From assembly GCA_905221605.1 (NCBI GenBank), contig CAJNDS010002154.1:182001-246000 (forward strand): a stretch of DNA of 64,000 nt, in the 5' to 3' direction. This document shows, one piece after another, positions 50,501 to 62,278 of this stretch (the stretch's first letter is position 1; each line of letters begins with the position of its first letter). Below the pieces are notes generated by a model that was not told where the DNA came from, searched no databases, and saw only the letters and a program-made list of their open reading frames with translations. Source of the stretch: Symbiodinium natans. Lineage: Eukaryota > Sar > Dinophyceae > Suessiales > Symbiodiniaceae. Both the position numbers and the translations under genes were made by a program.

Positions 50501-53500
50501 TCTTCAGGCTGCCCTTGCGGCTCCATTGCCTGCGTAGCTTGCGTACTGGATGCACACATGATGTATACATGTATGCATTAGCGGCATTAGCGTATTCATC
50601 GCGTGCGCAAGGCCGTGAAAGATCCGCTTGGAGCGATACTACTTGTAGCTTTTATCCAAGAGTTCTTTGCACAAGCACAGCTGCAGACCAATGCTTGAGA
50701 CAGAAAGGTGCTGTGTCACATTCGTTCTTACACGCTTCCTTTTAGGACTGCTCTTCGGGCGCGATTGCAAGTTTTGTGTTCACAAATACCGCAGTGCTGG
50801 GACAGTTCAGCCGTCTCCGGGCCAAATTCATCGCAAAAACGACGCGGTTTCCCTGTCCTTTGCGCTCGAAGTTTCTTCCATCTTTCCATCTGAATCTGCC
50901 CTTTCACGCGCCTCCTCGTCGCTTCGCTGAGGAGTGACCTTGGCCTTCTTCTCCGTTTTGGCAGCTGCCTTCACAGATCTCCGCAGGCTTTTCTTCTAGA
51001 GCAGAGAAGGGGTGACGGGCATGTGGCACCTGGACCTTGAGCTTCACCTTGACTCTTGAGCTTGAGCTGGATCCACCAGGAACCTACCGGAATCAGCTAT
51101 AGTCCAGCCAGCTGGCTTTCAGGATGCATGTTGATCTTCTAACCGCAAATGCCTCGCCGTCTTCCTCCGGCAATTGCTTCTCAAGCTCCACTTGATGCGC
51201 GGGGTCGAGCGCCTGAACGGCAAGCAAGAGATCACCCAATCCACAAGTCATGCCACCTGACGGAATCTCTCATGTCCGGCCTCTCCCTCTTGTTGCTCAA
51301 GAAGCTTTTGGAGTCTGGCTGCCTGTGGCTCACACTGCCTTTTGCGTTAAAAAACGAGGTCTGGAGGTATAAGGATGCATCTTGGACTTCTGCGTGCACG
51401 ATTGGCCAGCGTTCGTCACGTGTTAAGGAGATCATGCGCTGATGTTGCAAAGAAACAGCAAGCTGACAAGAGCAAGTCTGCTACAAAATGTTGTGAGGGC
51501 CTTGTCCTTCTCCTCTTGCAGCTGCTGCTCCAGCTGCACTGCCTGCTAAAGATGTGGCTCGACTGCAGGGAAAAGCGGTCCATTCCAATTTGATGGCTCT
51601 AAAGCGAAACATCGAAAAGCGCACACACCTTCTTCCTCTCCTGCTGAAGAAGCGCGGGGTCCAACGCCTGAAAAGCGCAGACCGCTTCTTGGCAGGGCAC
51701 AGCAAGACTGCAGCCGCAAGGCAGCAAAAACAAATTCCAGATACCACAACTGACAACGGGCCTCACTCCTGTCTTGCTCGAGCTGCTTTTGAAGTCCGAG
51801 TGCCTGATGATGCGCAGTGCTATGCAGTGTTATTGTTGACGGCAAGCCATGTTTCACTTGAGAGCCTTGTCCTTTTCCTCTTGTAACTGCTGCTCCGTCT
51901 GCGTGACCTGCACAGGACCAGGATTGCCAAAAGGCGACGACAAGCAGTTGTCTCAACTCCTGCGGGACTTGTTTACCTAAATGCACTACTTCGGACCTTG
52001 GAACACGGCAAATTCGCAAAATCTTCGCATGCAGTTGTCGGGCAGGCATTCGGACTAAACTCAACACGCTTTTTCATCCCAAAAACCCTTAGTCTTAGAG
52101 CAAGTTCATGTGTGAGAAGGCAGCCCAACACGGAGCAGTGTAGGCCCCTTTACTGCAGAAGACTCCGCGAGTGCAAGGCCCGACATCGCGTCAAGCACGA
52201 GTTTGCCCCACCCCTTTGTTTGCTCAAGCTGCTTTGAACACCCTTCCTTCGAGTCAACCGCGGGGTGCCGAAGGGAGGTTTATTCATTAAAGGCGAGTAA
52301 GCACTACAAGTTGACGAGAGGTAAGAACTTCATTGTGTGCCTTGTCCCTTTCCTTTAGCAGTTGCTGCTCCAGCTTGGCTGCCTGCGAGAGACATGGCTG
52401 TAGACCCGTGGCAGCAGCAAACAAGCAGCAATGGGAACTGCCTTCTCCTTCTCTTGCTGGAGCAGCGCCGGGTCGAGCGCCTGCAAGACAGACTTTGGCA
52501 TGAGAGTTGCCACATGCAAGCCAGTGGTATCGGCGTCCCGTTGCTGCTCAAACTGCTTCTGGAATCGTAGTGCCTGCATTGCTTCGCGAAGTGCCCTTTC
52601 CGTTCCATTGAAGGTAATCATTGCACATGGCGTGGGGCTCCGCCCCACATCAGAACTACCACGCCAAATCGCACAACCAATGAAATCAGGCAGTTCGGGC
52701 ACCACCATGACCCTGGAAGAGGACCGATCTCGTCCCTTGCACATCTTTTGCATGCTAGCTGCAAACTGCTAGCCTGCTAACTTGCGAAGTATCATCACAG
52801 AAGTTGCCTGTCTTCAATGTAAACCCTGCGCCGGAATGTTCGGGAAGTGTTCTTCACGACAGATCATTCGCGCATGTAGCATTTGCTCTAGCGCAAGACT
52901 GTTGGATGCAAACTATGCCCATGTTTCAAAAGTCACAGGGGTCACAAGGCAGACAAAGCAAAACCCTAATTCAGTCAATTCTGCTTCCGTATCCTGTCCG
53001 ACTTCCAACGATCGGTGCGTAGCAGCAGCGTGTATTTGTCTCTCAAGTACTGAAGCGACCGTATGCAACGAAATATCTCCTGTATTAAAATCCTAGTTTA
53101 GCCAGCCGCTCACCTTTACCATTTTGGTTGTTTATGTGGCTGCCTTGTCCTTCTCCTCCTGTAGCTGCTGCTCCAGCTGTGCTGCCTGCTAAAGACATGG
53201 CGCGACTCCAGGGAAAAGCGGTCCAGTCCGACTTGATGCTATGGAATCTTTAAGGGATACAGCAGACCGCACAGCAAACACCTTCACCCTCTCTTGCTGA
53301 AGAAGAACGGGGTCCAGCGCCTGAAGGGCAAGGAACCGCTGCTTGGCAACGTACGGCAAGAATGCCGCCACAAGGCATTGCAGCTGCCACAAGCATCCGG
53401 CCTCCCCCCTGTGTTGCTCAAGCTGCTTTTGGAATTCGACTGCCTCTGGATGTGTCATCCATGGATCTCCATATACATTCAGCCCATCTTTCACCAATTT

Positions 53501-56500
53501 GAATATTTTGAGCGCCTTGTCCTTTTCCACTTGCACCTGCTGCCCCAGGTGCGCTACCTGCAGAAGAAATGCCACAAAAGCGCGTCAAACAGTCCAGTCC
53601 AGTGTGCTGCTGGAAGGGGCCTATCAACACACAGAGCATGCCTCCATTGCAAGCTATGATCCATGACCAACAGATGCCGTTCCATGAGTATGAGCAATCT
53701 GCCTTGTCGGACTCCTCTTTCAGACGCCTCTCCAGCTCAGCAGCTTCGCAAGAGCTCTTCTCAACCTGTGCAAATGAGTAAAGCTGGAACTGCAGCGTAG
53801 CTGCAGCAAGGGCCACTGGAGGCCTTTCCATGAAGTGCACAGATCCGGGAGGAGTTCCGGTCCTTCTCCTTCAGCAAGCATGAAGATGCGTAGAATGGGC
53901 GTGGCGCGGATGTGCGCGGAGCTCTTCTTAGAACTTCTTGCCTCCAGGGCATCTGCGCGACCCAGTTGGAGTTGTTCCTTGTCAGGAGGTAGAAGGCATT
54001 CAGAGGGGCACACTTCCCATCTGCCGATGTTCCTGGCCTTGAGTGTGTTGATTTGAGCTTCGAGCCTCGGCTTACACATCTGGTCTCCGGGTGCTCTCTC
54101 GGGTCGCATAAAGGATTCTGATACCTCAAGAATATATTCATCTATGGCAAACTACTGCATAGGCTGGCAAGCAACGATGAGGCCGTCGATCTCTCGCGTT
54201 CCATGATCCTCTCCACTGTGAGCTGAAGGGCCGTGTTCTGGCGCCTGGAGGGTGGAATGCAAAACAAAGATGTGGCGCTACAGTCCTCGAGTAGACCCCC
54301 AACCCAAAGGAGGAAACTGCGACCTCATCCTTAACCGACAACGGCGGGGGCGAGGTGGGCTGGGCGGGGTGACTGCACCACAAAGTCTGCTCTTCCACTG
54401 AGCCACCAGAGATCGGCACAGCGAGTTTCGCTGGCCTGCCAATGCTTTCCAGCATGCTCGACGCAATCGACCCGACTGTGCGGCTGAAATTTAGTTCTTG
54501 CCTGAAGCTGGTTGCACTCTGCTTCTGCCCTGGTCTCTGCATCCACGGTCGCCCAAGTCTGAACCTCGCAGCCCCAGCTGTATTTCGCATGGAGCCGAAA
54601 AGTTCAAAGACAAAGCGAGATTCAACACCCCATATAGATGTCCATGATTGCCACCCCACCCACACACAGATCCCAGCCTCGAGCTTGTGGGACAGATCGT
54701 AGACTTGCGCTTCCAGTGTCTGCAGTATCGCCTGCACCTGAATCTCTGGGGGCTTGATCGCAGGGTGCTTGATTGATGGCCACACATGCTGCGTGCCAAT
54801 AAAGATTTTCGGGCAGGATGATGTATGCACATGGTAAATTGAAGAAGGGAGGTAGATTGAAAAGACTTCTGGTCATGACGCTTTTGTCGTTGGCATCCAG
54901 TGACCGGCGGGTGAGCGGCATGTGGCATAGGATGTGCCAGGGGGTGAGTGGCGCGTGGCAGTGCGCGTGGCATAGGATGCCAGGGCTGCTCGGGGTTGGA
55001 TGCGGTTGGTGTGGACATGGGGGTAACATGTACGAGATGCCGAAGGACATTCTTAGGCCATACAAGAAGATGATTGTCGGGAAGCCAAGCACTAAAACAG
55101 TTAAACGCCCAAACGCACATGAAACGCCGAAATGCCAAGGCTAGTCTGCCAAACAGCAAGCGAGCACGCACAACGCAATCGACGCGACTGTGCAACTCAG
55201 ATTCAGTTCTTGCCTGAAGGTGGCTGCTCTCCGCTTCTGCCCTGGTCTCGGCATCCACGGTTGCCCGAGTCTGAACCTTGCAGCCCGAGCTATACTTCGC
55301 ATGGAGCCGTATAGAAAAGGGAGACCCGACACCCCACGAATGTCTCCATGATTGCATTGATTGCCACCCACCCACGCACACGGAGGCTTCAATGAGCTCG
55401 GCTGTTGGGGATCATGGATTGACGGGAGTCGTCGACATTTAGGTGTCATCTAGCACCCTCACAAGCAGCGAGCGAAACCGGCAGATAGACAAATACCAAG
55501 CAATGCACAGGGAATGTGTTAGTTGCAAGCTACAACGCATCAGCTGGAAAGAAGGCAAGTAGGACAAGCGTCCTCTTCCGATATCCTGTACACCTTGGTG
55601 AGCTGCCGCGAGCTTCGTTGGGCACAGCTAGGCAGTTACCCTGCCCCACCCCTCCCCCCTGCTGGAAAAGTTGTTGCAAAACAGGAGTCCTGCCAAAACC
55701 TTGAGCCTAGAATCAGGGTGCGCATGCAGCCCTCCCATGCCCTCCCACACGCACACAGATCCCAGCCTCGAGCTTGTGGGACAGATCGTAGACTTGCGCT
55801 TCCAGTGTCTGCAGTATCGCCTGCACCTGAATCTGAACAGCTGCCCAGCTAGAACTCCCTATTGCCCCTTAGCATCACCTCTGTCCTCACCTAAGTTTTG
55901 CTGCTTCGGAATCTGCAGCCTTTCTGTACTTCCGGCCCGCCCCTCGGCCCGTGCCCCTCCTGCTTCCTCCTGACTCCTGCATCGTAGCACGTCTCCTGGC
56001 TCCACTGCCTTGGCCTTGACTCTTCTTCTTTTTTCTTCTGCTTCTTCTTAGCGCTTCTTCTTCACTTTTCTTCTCTCTTATTGAAGGCCTGCCTTAATAA
56101 ACGAGATCCGATCCCGGCCTCAAGCTCTCAGTTCGGGCACGGCCCTTCTTCACAGGGGGAAACACCCAAAGATCAAACGTGGGGGAATGACGCCAAGCTC
56201 TCTCAAACCCTCAGGTGAGGCATGAAACAACTGTTTCTAAGTTAGCTTTGCACTGGGGATGCGCCACTGGACTTCGCCATTGGTCTCCTTTGTTTTCTGC
56301 TTTCCATCCGCTCTCTCATTGCTGGCTGGGTCTGTGATCAATCTAAAAATGTCATGATGCCCCAGTACCTTGCCTGCACCTGTTGCGAGTCATCATCCTG
56401 CACCGTCTGCACCTTCTGACGCAAGGGCACAATGTTGGCTTGACGGTGCTTTGGTTGCTCATCTTCGCACCGCCCCCTGCCTCCTTGCTGGCAACCTGCC

Positions 56501-59205
56501 TCAGCTGCAGGGGGCGGGTTAGGGGCGGGTGGGGGGGATTATGGGGTGCAGGGGTGGACGCGGTTCAACTGCCTCTTACAGTCGCTAAGGCTCCAGCTTC
56601 GCCAGTCTTGCTTGAAGTGCGGCCTTTCAGCTCGGAGGCCCCCACAAAACTGTCTGAATCCGACGACTCCTCTAAGCAATGCCAAGTCAAGGTCGGGGGA
56701 TGAACCCCGAATTTAACAGTGACCGAAGGGCCCCCCCTTCCCCCCCCCCCCCTCACTCCAAGGCCTCCAGCTTCACTGTCTTGGCCTTCTCAGCACTGAG
56801 CTCCTGGACTCGAGGAGCGAAAAAGCAAACGGCTATCTTTTGGGTCATCCTTTCCTATCATTTTTCGAGAACAGTAGGTAGGACCCAAACCGACGTTGCT
56901 TGCACATAATGCTGAGCCTGGTGAAATCTGGAAGATTTGTGCCCATCCTGCTCGAACGCTGGCTGAAGCTTGTCCAGTTCACCTTGGTGCCCATGGGCCG
57001 CGAGAGGCGAATTCCACATTCTCGAGTCAGCTACGACGCTTGCACACATACAGTTTCGGAAAAACACCCGTCTTGCTGAACACCGTCTCGTATTGCCTCT
57101 TGACAATCCGATGTTTGCTTTATGCTGTCAAGCTGCAGCAAAGCTTGTTGCTATGCTGTAGTGGCGCGACGCGCATTCGGTACTTTTGGCGAACATGCAC
57201 GGTCTAATGGGTGTATAGATTTTCACCGACAACCATCTCCTCTCTTAAGAATCTCACCTTCGCATGTGCCTTTGCACAATGGGAGAGCAGCCAGCCGTCT
57301 TGTCATGCATGGGACCCTTTTTTTGAACCCGCGCTACAGCACCATCACTCCACCAGATCACATGAACAAGTTTACAACGCGGGACCCTTAAGCTCCAAAC
57401 AGTGATACAGGCAAGGGTCCGCGAAAAGTGTCAGAGCAACTTTTTGTAGGAGCTTGTGCTTCTTTCTCATTGCATTAACTTAGCCTAGCGTCCTAGCGGA
57501 GGAAAACCTATGTCGTTGCGGTTGTTTCGGGTCCCAGCTTGCTTTCTTGCAAAGGTCAGCCTACCATCTTTTGCAAATTTGAAGAGACCTGCTTTTGAGT
57601 TTACAGCCCAGCGCCTGTCAGTGACAGTGAGTGGTCTCGAGGATACAGTGCAAGGGGCCGTCTTCTCACCCTGAAGAAACTTTAGGACTTTAGGATTCTC
57701 TGTGCCATCTTGTTTCCAGGTGTGGCCATGAAAGGCTTACAACCTCGCAGTTGCAACTTTATGGATCGTTCGGCAGCCTCCCGAAGGTGTCGGAACTGTG
57801 CCTAGATTCAAGAAAGTCTTCCAACCGCTTGGCTTCTGGCTGCGTGTGGCTGCCAACGCAGCCTCGAGCTCTGCAGTCTCAGCGCACTTGGCACGCAGTT
57901 GCAACGCCAGCTGAGCCGCGTGTTCGGCCGCCACACCTTGCTGGGGGACTTGGGCAGAGGCTAGATTCGGCTAGATCCACCTGCCTGACCCGACAAATGC
58001 AGTGTTAAAAATGCATGTCTTCTGGCAGCACTGCAGGGGGCAAATCTTCTGTTACAGTTCGCCGAAGTCGGGATACAAGTGACAGCAATGTCTGGGACGT
58101 TGGATGCAGGCCAGGAACGTTGCTCCTCCGATAGGCGCTGCTCGAATTGCGCCTGTCACTGTAGGATCTGTTTAGGAGTGTGAAGACGTTCGCATGTCTC
58201 GTGGCGGCGCGTGGGTTGAACAGCTTTACATTCAGGCGCCCATTACCAGCTTCTCTTTCGCCCTCGTTTAAAGCCCTCATCAGTTTCGAGGCAACCCTGC
58301 GCCTCGAGTTCAGCTGCCTTGGCGGCAGCACAGCGCAAATCCTGGCAAAGCACTGAAGATCTCGGAGGATCATCGAGAGTCTTCTTTGAGCCTATGGTGG
58401 CCGGTGCACACAATTCTCAGTGCCATTGCAGCATTGCAGGCGCTGCAGTGCTTCAAAGGGTCGCAAGTGCAGTTGTAGTTACATTCTTGGGGCAGCACCA
58501 GAGAACCTCTTTTTTGCTCTTCCCGTCTCTTCCTCTTTTGAGCCCGTCATGCAGGTGGCTCCATGTGGCCTCGCCGCGCGCCTCTGCTCCACGTTGGGCG
58601 GCTGCTAGCTGCGACTGGCGCGTCGGGCGTATTGAGAGCCCAGTTTTTCTGATGCGTGCTCTGGCCTCGGCATCAATAGCGCGACGCCTGGCTGCTTGCA
58701 AGTCCTTGGTCAACATGGGTACACACACACACCACACCACACCCACACCCCCACACCCCCACACCCCCACACCCCCACACCCACACACCCACACACACAC
58801 CCACCCACACCCACCCACCCACACCCACCCACACACACACACACACATCAATGTTGATGGTACTGTACCCTGAAGCACCATTCAGAACACCGTGCTGGCC
58901 CAAGGGTCGCTGGAGAGGGCTGCACACCTCGATCTCCGTTTTGGCAACATTGCGTTAACAATTAACAATAAACTTCTATATGCTTTCGTTCGGTATTTTG
59001 CTTTGCTGAACCGAGCCGAGCTGACCAGCTAAGACATCCAAGTGGCTGCTGAGCCAGGCGCTTGCTGCTGTCACGGTCCGCCTGAGCTGCTCACGACACA
59101 AATTGGAGACGTCCAAAAAGGAAATCCAGCAAGAAGTTAACCGGGTTTCAGCTCTCAGCCTCAAGGTCGCCGATCTTTGCGTGAGCATCCTGCACTGCGC
59201 CCGTA
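47512..59205 (-). CDS. Long coiled-coil protein built from repeated microexons (multi-exon; may be more than one gene)
   Basis: Many short minus-strand coding blocks encode Glu/Lys/Gln/Leu-rich heptad sequence. In transcript order: AVQDAHAKIGDLEAES (about 59150-59205), EQLRRTVTAASAW (about 59000-59100), DLQAARRRAIDAEARA (about 58640-58715), AAAKAAELEAQ (about 58300-58350), HAAQLALQLRAKCAETAELE (about 57840-57930), ELSAEKAKTVKLEALE (about 56765-56815), an acidic exon (about 56590-56680), a Lys/Arg-rich exon (about 55890-56080), ILQTLEAQVYDLSHKLEAG (about 55760 and again 54690), DAETRAEAE (about 55240 and 54530), then the A/B/C microexon array (53.8-48.4 kb). A Lys-rich exon sits at about 50835-50995. 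The last exon seen (47512-47634) starts after CAG with DAETEIKKRIEAATRQ and ends in TGA. I do not recognise the family; a structural or cytoskeletal role is only inferred. Whether this is one transcript is unproven. Confidence 0.65.
48400..53770 (-). repeat. Tandem array of three microexon types A, B, C within the coiled-coil gene
   Basis: Type A (e.g. 49962-50003, 42 nt) encodes AVRLQKQLEQHKGE. Type B (e.g. 49815-49853 and 50300-50338, 39 nt) encodes ALDPALLQQEKEK. Type C (e.g. 50200-50241, 42 nt) encodes VAQLEQQLQEEKDK. Each follows AG and is followed by GC, so GC-AG introns are implied, and all lengths are multiples of three. Copies recur down the minus strand: A near 53410, 52555, 51775, 51285, 49980, 49050; B near 53300, 52460, 51648, 50320, 49834; C near 53700, 53530, 53165, 52355, 51875, 51515, 50220, 49325, 48830, 48425. 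Divergent A-like copies occur near 52215 and 50510. Order A-B-C is largely kept, which indicates tandem duplication of a genomic block of several hundred bp. Confidence 0.8.
54455..55845 (-). repeat. Duplicated exon pair in the coiled-coil gene
   Basis: The stretch 54470-54760 and the stretches 55180-55400 and 55750-55840 carry the same two exons (DAETRAEAE type and QAILQTLEAQVYDLSHKLEA type) with closely matching intron sequence, including a CCACCCACACACAG tract. In the second copy the two parts are separated by about 350 bp of unrelated sequence. This is a local segmental duplication followed by insertion or rearrangement. Confidence 0.7.
58722..58850. repeat. CA/CCCACA microsatellite
   Basis: (CA)n mixed with CACCCC units; lies in a presumed intron of the coiled-coil gene. 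Confidence 0.9.
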
Positions 59206-59254
59206 TGCGCCCGTGTTCCAGACAGACGCACATGCACCGGCACAGGGACACGGG

Positions 59255-59733
59255 GACACAGAGATACACACACACACACAGACACAGACAAGAAACAGAG
59301 ACAGAGAGAGAGAGAGAGAGAGCGAGAGACAGAGACGGAGATGGAGACAGAAACGGAGATAGAGACGCAGACAGAGAACGGAGACAGAGACACACACACA
59401 CACACACACAGAGACGGACGGAGCAGTGCCTCAATGAGCTTTGTTTCTGGGGATCATGGATTGGAGGGTCGACGCGAAGCAATGCTCAGCGAGTGTGTTA
59501 CTTGCGACTTGCAAGCTACGGCACATCAGCTTGAAAGCAGGTAGGTAAGAAGAGCGTCCTCTTCTCACCCTGTGCCTCCCTGCCGGAAAAATTGTTGCAA
59601 CACCGAAGTCGTGCCAATCAGATGTTCTGCCGCAACCCTTATATAGGTTAGCATCAGGGTGTACACAGTGTACACACACACACACAGACACAGTCACAGA
59701 CAGAGAGCGAAAGAGAGAGAGAGAGAGAGAGAT
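59255..59733. repeat. CA and GA microsatellites around a unique segment
   Basis: CA/GAGACAGA runs occur at about 59258-59412, with CA plus GA runs at about 59661-59733. Between them lies sequence related to 55415-55580 (GGATCATGGATTG, GCAAGCTAC, CATCAGCT, AGAGCGTCCTCTTC), another duplicated intron fragment of the coiled-coil gene. Confidence 0.7.
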
Positions 59734-59841
59734 GTACGTGTCAGTGTGGATAAATAAATGGGTACATGCCTATCCCCCCCCCCCCTGCATTTTCTGCAAA
59801 TTCTGTCTTTTGCTCTTTGTCTGCGCTCGATGTTGTGTGCC

Positions 59842-60690
59842 AAAACCCCAACCGCACCAACGTACCAATGCCCCAATCATTTGGGCCCATGATTGGGACA
59901 AAACCCCAACCGCACCAACGTACCAACGTCCCAATCATTTGGGCCCATGATTGGGACAAAACCCCAACCGCACCAACGTCCCAATCATTTGGGCCCATGA
60001 TTGGGACAAAACCCCAACCGCACCAACGTACCAACGTCCCAATCATTTCGGCCCATGATTGGGACAAAACCCCAACCGCACCAACGTACCAACGTCCCAA
60101 TCATTTCGGCCCATGATTGGGACAAAACCCCAACCGCACCAACGTACCAACGTCCCAATCATTTCGGCCCATGATTGGGACAAAACCCCAACCGCACCAA
60201 CGTACCAACGTCCCAATCATTTCGGCCTATGATTGGTACACGGGATGAACTGATGCACCAATGTACCAATGTACCAATGTACCAATGTACCAATGTACCA
60301 ATGTACCAATGTACCAATGTACCAATCATTTCGGCCCATGATTGGTACACAGGATGAACCAATGTACCAATGTACCAATGTACCAATGTACCAATCATTT
60401 CGGCCCATGATTGGTACATAGGACGTTTGTACCAATCATGGGCCAAAATCATTGGTACATTGGTACATTGGTACATTGGGTCATGGGTCGTCCTTTGCAC
60501 CAATCATGGGCCCAAATCATTGGTACATTGGTACATTGGTACATTGGGTCATGGTTGCACCAATCATGGGCCCAAATCATTGGTACATTGGTACATTGGG
60601 TCCTGGGTCGTCCTTTGCACCAATCATGGGCCCAGATCATTGGTACATTGGTACATTGGTTCATTGGTTCATTGGTTCGTTGCTGCGTTG
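59842..60690. repeat. 58-bp hairpin satellite plus 8-bp array that inverts orientation
   Basis: Seven units begin at 59842, 59900, 59958, 60008, 60066, 60124 and 60182. They are 58 bp long except one of 50 bp that lacks GTACCAAC. Each contains CCAATCAT and ATGATTGG as 8-bp inverted arms around a GGGCCC or CGGCCC loop. From about 60250 the 8-bp unit GTACCAAT is repeated, still with the hairpin. From about 60420 the order is reversed: the hairpin appears as its reverse complement and the short unit becomes ATTGGTAC. The stretch is therefore a large imperfect palindrome centred near 60.42 kb. Frames open across it are products of the repeat. Confidence 0.9.
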
Positions 60691-60916
60691 GCACTATCTG
60701 TAAACCCTAAACCCTCTGTGTGTGTATGTAGGGTGTATGTGTTGTATGAAAAGGTGGAGCTTCCACCCGCATCGTGTAGGTATATTGTAGTACATATAGG
60801 CCCCAGAAAAACGAGAACAAATACCCTTGTACTCCTTAGTCCCAAACCCTGTTTGCCCCCTGCCCAGGCAACTCGACGTCAACGACTTCGTCGTTTTTTC
60901 TTTTTTGGTTGGGGCA
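60691..60916. other. Spacer with two TTTAGGG-type units before the plus-strand genes
   Basis: After the inverted array come two tandem AAACCCT units (about 60703-60716), a TG-rich stretch, and unique sequence with a T-rich run just before the palindrome pair. No coding signal is seen. Confidence 0.5.
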
Positions 60917-60952
60917 CGGTGTTTATAAACAGGGTCGGTGTTTATAAACAGG
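60917..60952. promoter_or_regulatory. Paired GTTTATAAAC palindromes upstream of the Ser-rich gene
   Basis: A 19-bp direct repeat (CGGTGTTTATAAACAGGGT) occurs twice in tandem, with palindromic cores at 60921-60930 and 60940-60949. A T-rich stretch lies just upstream, at about 60897-60910. A third, degenerate copy (core GTGTATAAAC, 61103-61112) lies 70 bp before the start codon and shares 22 of 23 bases across the extended unit. Spacing of two helical turns suits cooperative binding of a dimeric protein. Promoter element or replication iteron are both possible. Confidence 0.5.
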
Positions 60953-61181
60953 TTTTATATTTACTATTCTTATTGTATACAGGTACACTAAATATTTTGG
61001 AATATATATCCATATGCATATTTCCACTTAGTGCGCCTCGGCTGCATTTAAAGGGCATCTGTCAAACTACTGAATGCACGCAGTTTTGTAGACAGGGTCG
61101 GTGTGTATAAACAGCTGGTGCAATGCGCACGAGGCTCCAGACTAGCTCGCAGGTAAGTTTAGCTAGAGTTTAGAGTCCAGA

Positions 61182-62010
61182 ATGAAGCGAGCCGCAGTTG
61201 CAGGGACTGTGGAGGTCGCTGATGGAAAGTGTGTTCTTCGTCTCACCAACCTTTCGTTAGATCCGCAAGATGCCGGGCAGACACATAGCGCTTCTTCTGC
61301 ATCTCCAGTCGACAAGGCCCTTTTGTCTTGTGTACAGTGTATAAGTTGCGTTAAAGTGTAACGTTTGTTTTGCTTGAGTTGCCTCTTGTCTTTTGGGACA
61401 GGCCGTGCCAAACATCAACGATATGTTAGTGAAGATAAAGACGAATGCAATCCCCGTGCACAGCACCAAGAAAGACCTCACGAAACGGCAGATCCTCAGT
61501 TTCATCAACCATCTCCAGAAGGATTGCGGCCTTGAGCGGGGAGAGAACGGCGGCTGGAACGATGCACTTCAGTCCAAACTCTACACATGGTTCTTGAAGT
61601 GCAAGAAAGGTAGGAGCCAACACCAGCTCGCCATAGAGGACGCGCCCAAGCCGAATGCTGCCGTGAATGAGCCGGACACACCCAAGCCAAATGTTTCCAC
61701 AGACGATGCCCCGGACTCTTCATCAGAATCAAGCAAGTCGGATTCCTCCTCGTCGTCTTCTTCTTCTTCCAAAGGGAAGGTGGATACGTCACGGGCTTCT
61801 TCTTCCAAGGGTAAGGTGGATACGTCACGGGCTTCTTCTTCCAAGGGTAAGGTGGATACGTCACGGTGGGATTCAGACTGGCACGATGTTTGGGCTATGG
61901 TGAGCTCCTTAGCAGAATCGGCCGGTGCATCCGCCAAAAGGCAGCGCATCGTCAAACAGCTTTTTCACACAGTGGAGCAATCCAAGAAGGCTTGGGATGA
62001 TGCTGAGTGA
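61182..62010 (+). CDS. Ser-rich protein upstream of the SF3-like gene, with one predicted GC-AG intron
   Basis: Exon 1 (61182-61316, 45 codons) starts at ATG. A GC-AG intron of 85 bp (61317-61401) restores frame with exon 2 (61402-62010, stop TGA), giving 247 residues. Without splicing the first frame stops at 61361, so the intron is an inference; both splice sites sit beside matching AGGCC bases. About residues 70-115 form a basic, Lys/Trp-containing segment that could be a small DNA- or protein-binding fold. It is followed by an acidic and Ser-rich linker with three copies of a 12-residue repeat (SSSKGKVDTSRA type, a 36-bp DNA repeat at about 61768-61866) and a helical C-terminus. No family is recognised. 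It lies 268 bp upstream of the helicase-like gene in the same orientation, and both have paired palindromes upstream, suggesting joint control or a joint role. Confidence 0.55.
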
Positions 62011-62204
62011 TCAGTACATAGATACCCAGAGGTGGTGGGTGCATCGACAGGCTAGCATATGAAAATAAACGGTGCTTTGACGCAGCTCTGCTTCTTCCAC
62101 ATGCGTGCCGTTACATGAATGTGCTCTGCAATGTGCGTGTTGCAGCTTTCTGTTTCGAAGAAATATAACAACATGTTCGCAGCAAATTGACACCACAAAG
62201 ACAC

Positions 62205-62234
62205 GTTTATAAACGCACGGGGCTGTTTATAAAC
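62205..62234. promoter_or_regulatory. Second pair of GTTTATAAAC palindromes, before the SF3-like gene
   Basis: Two perfect 10-bp palindromes, at 62205-62214 and 62225-62234, are spaced 20 bp and lie 44 bp upstream of the ATG at 62279. Their flanks (GC after each core) differ from the upstream pair, so only the core and spacing are conserved. That is what a binding site, rather than a simple duplication, would show. Confidence 0.5.
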
Positions 62235-62278
62235 GCATAGACGCCAAGCCGCCCGCCTTGCTTTCCTCTGTCGCCGTC

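Noticed and set aside
59842-60690. CRISPR-like regular repeats
   Set aside because: No unique spacers; units are contiguous satellite copies in a eukaryotic genome.
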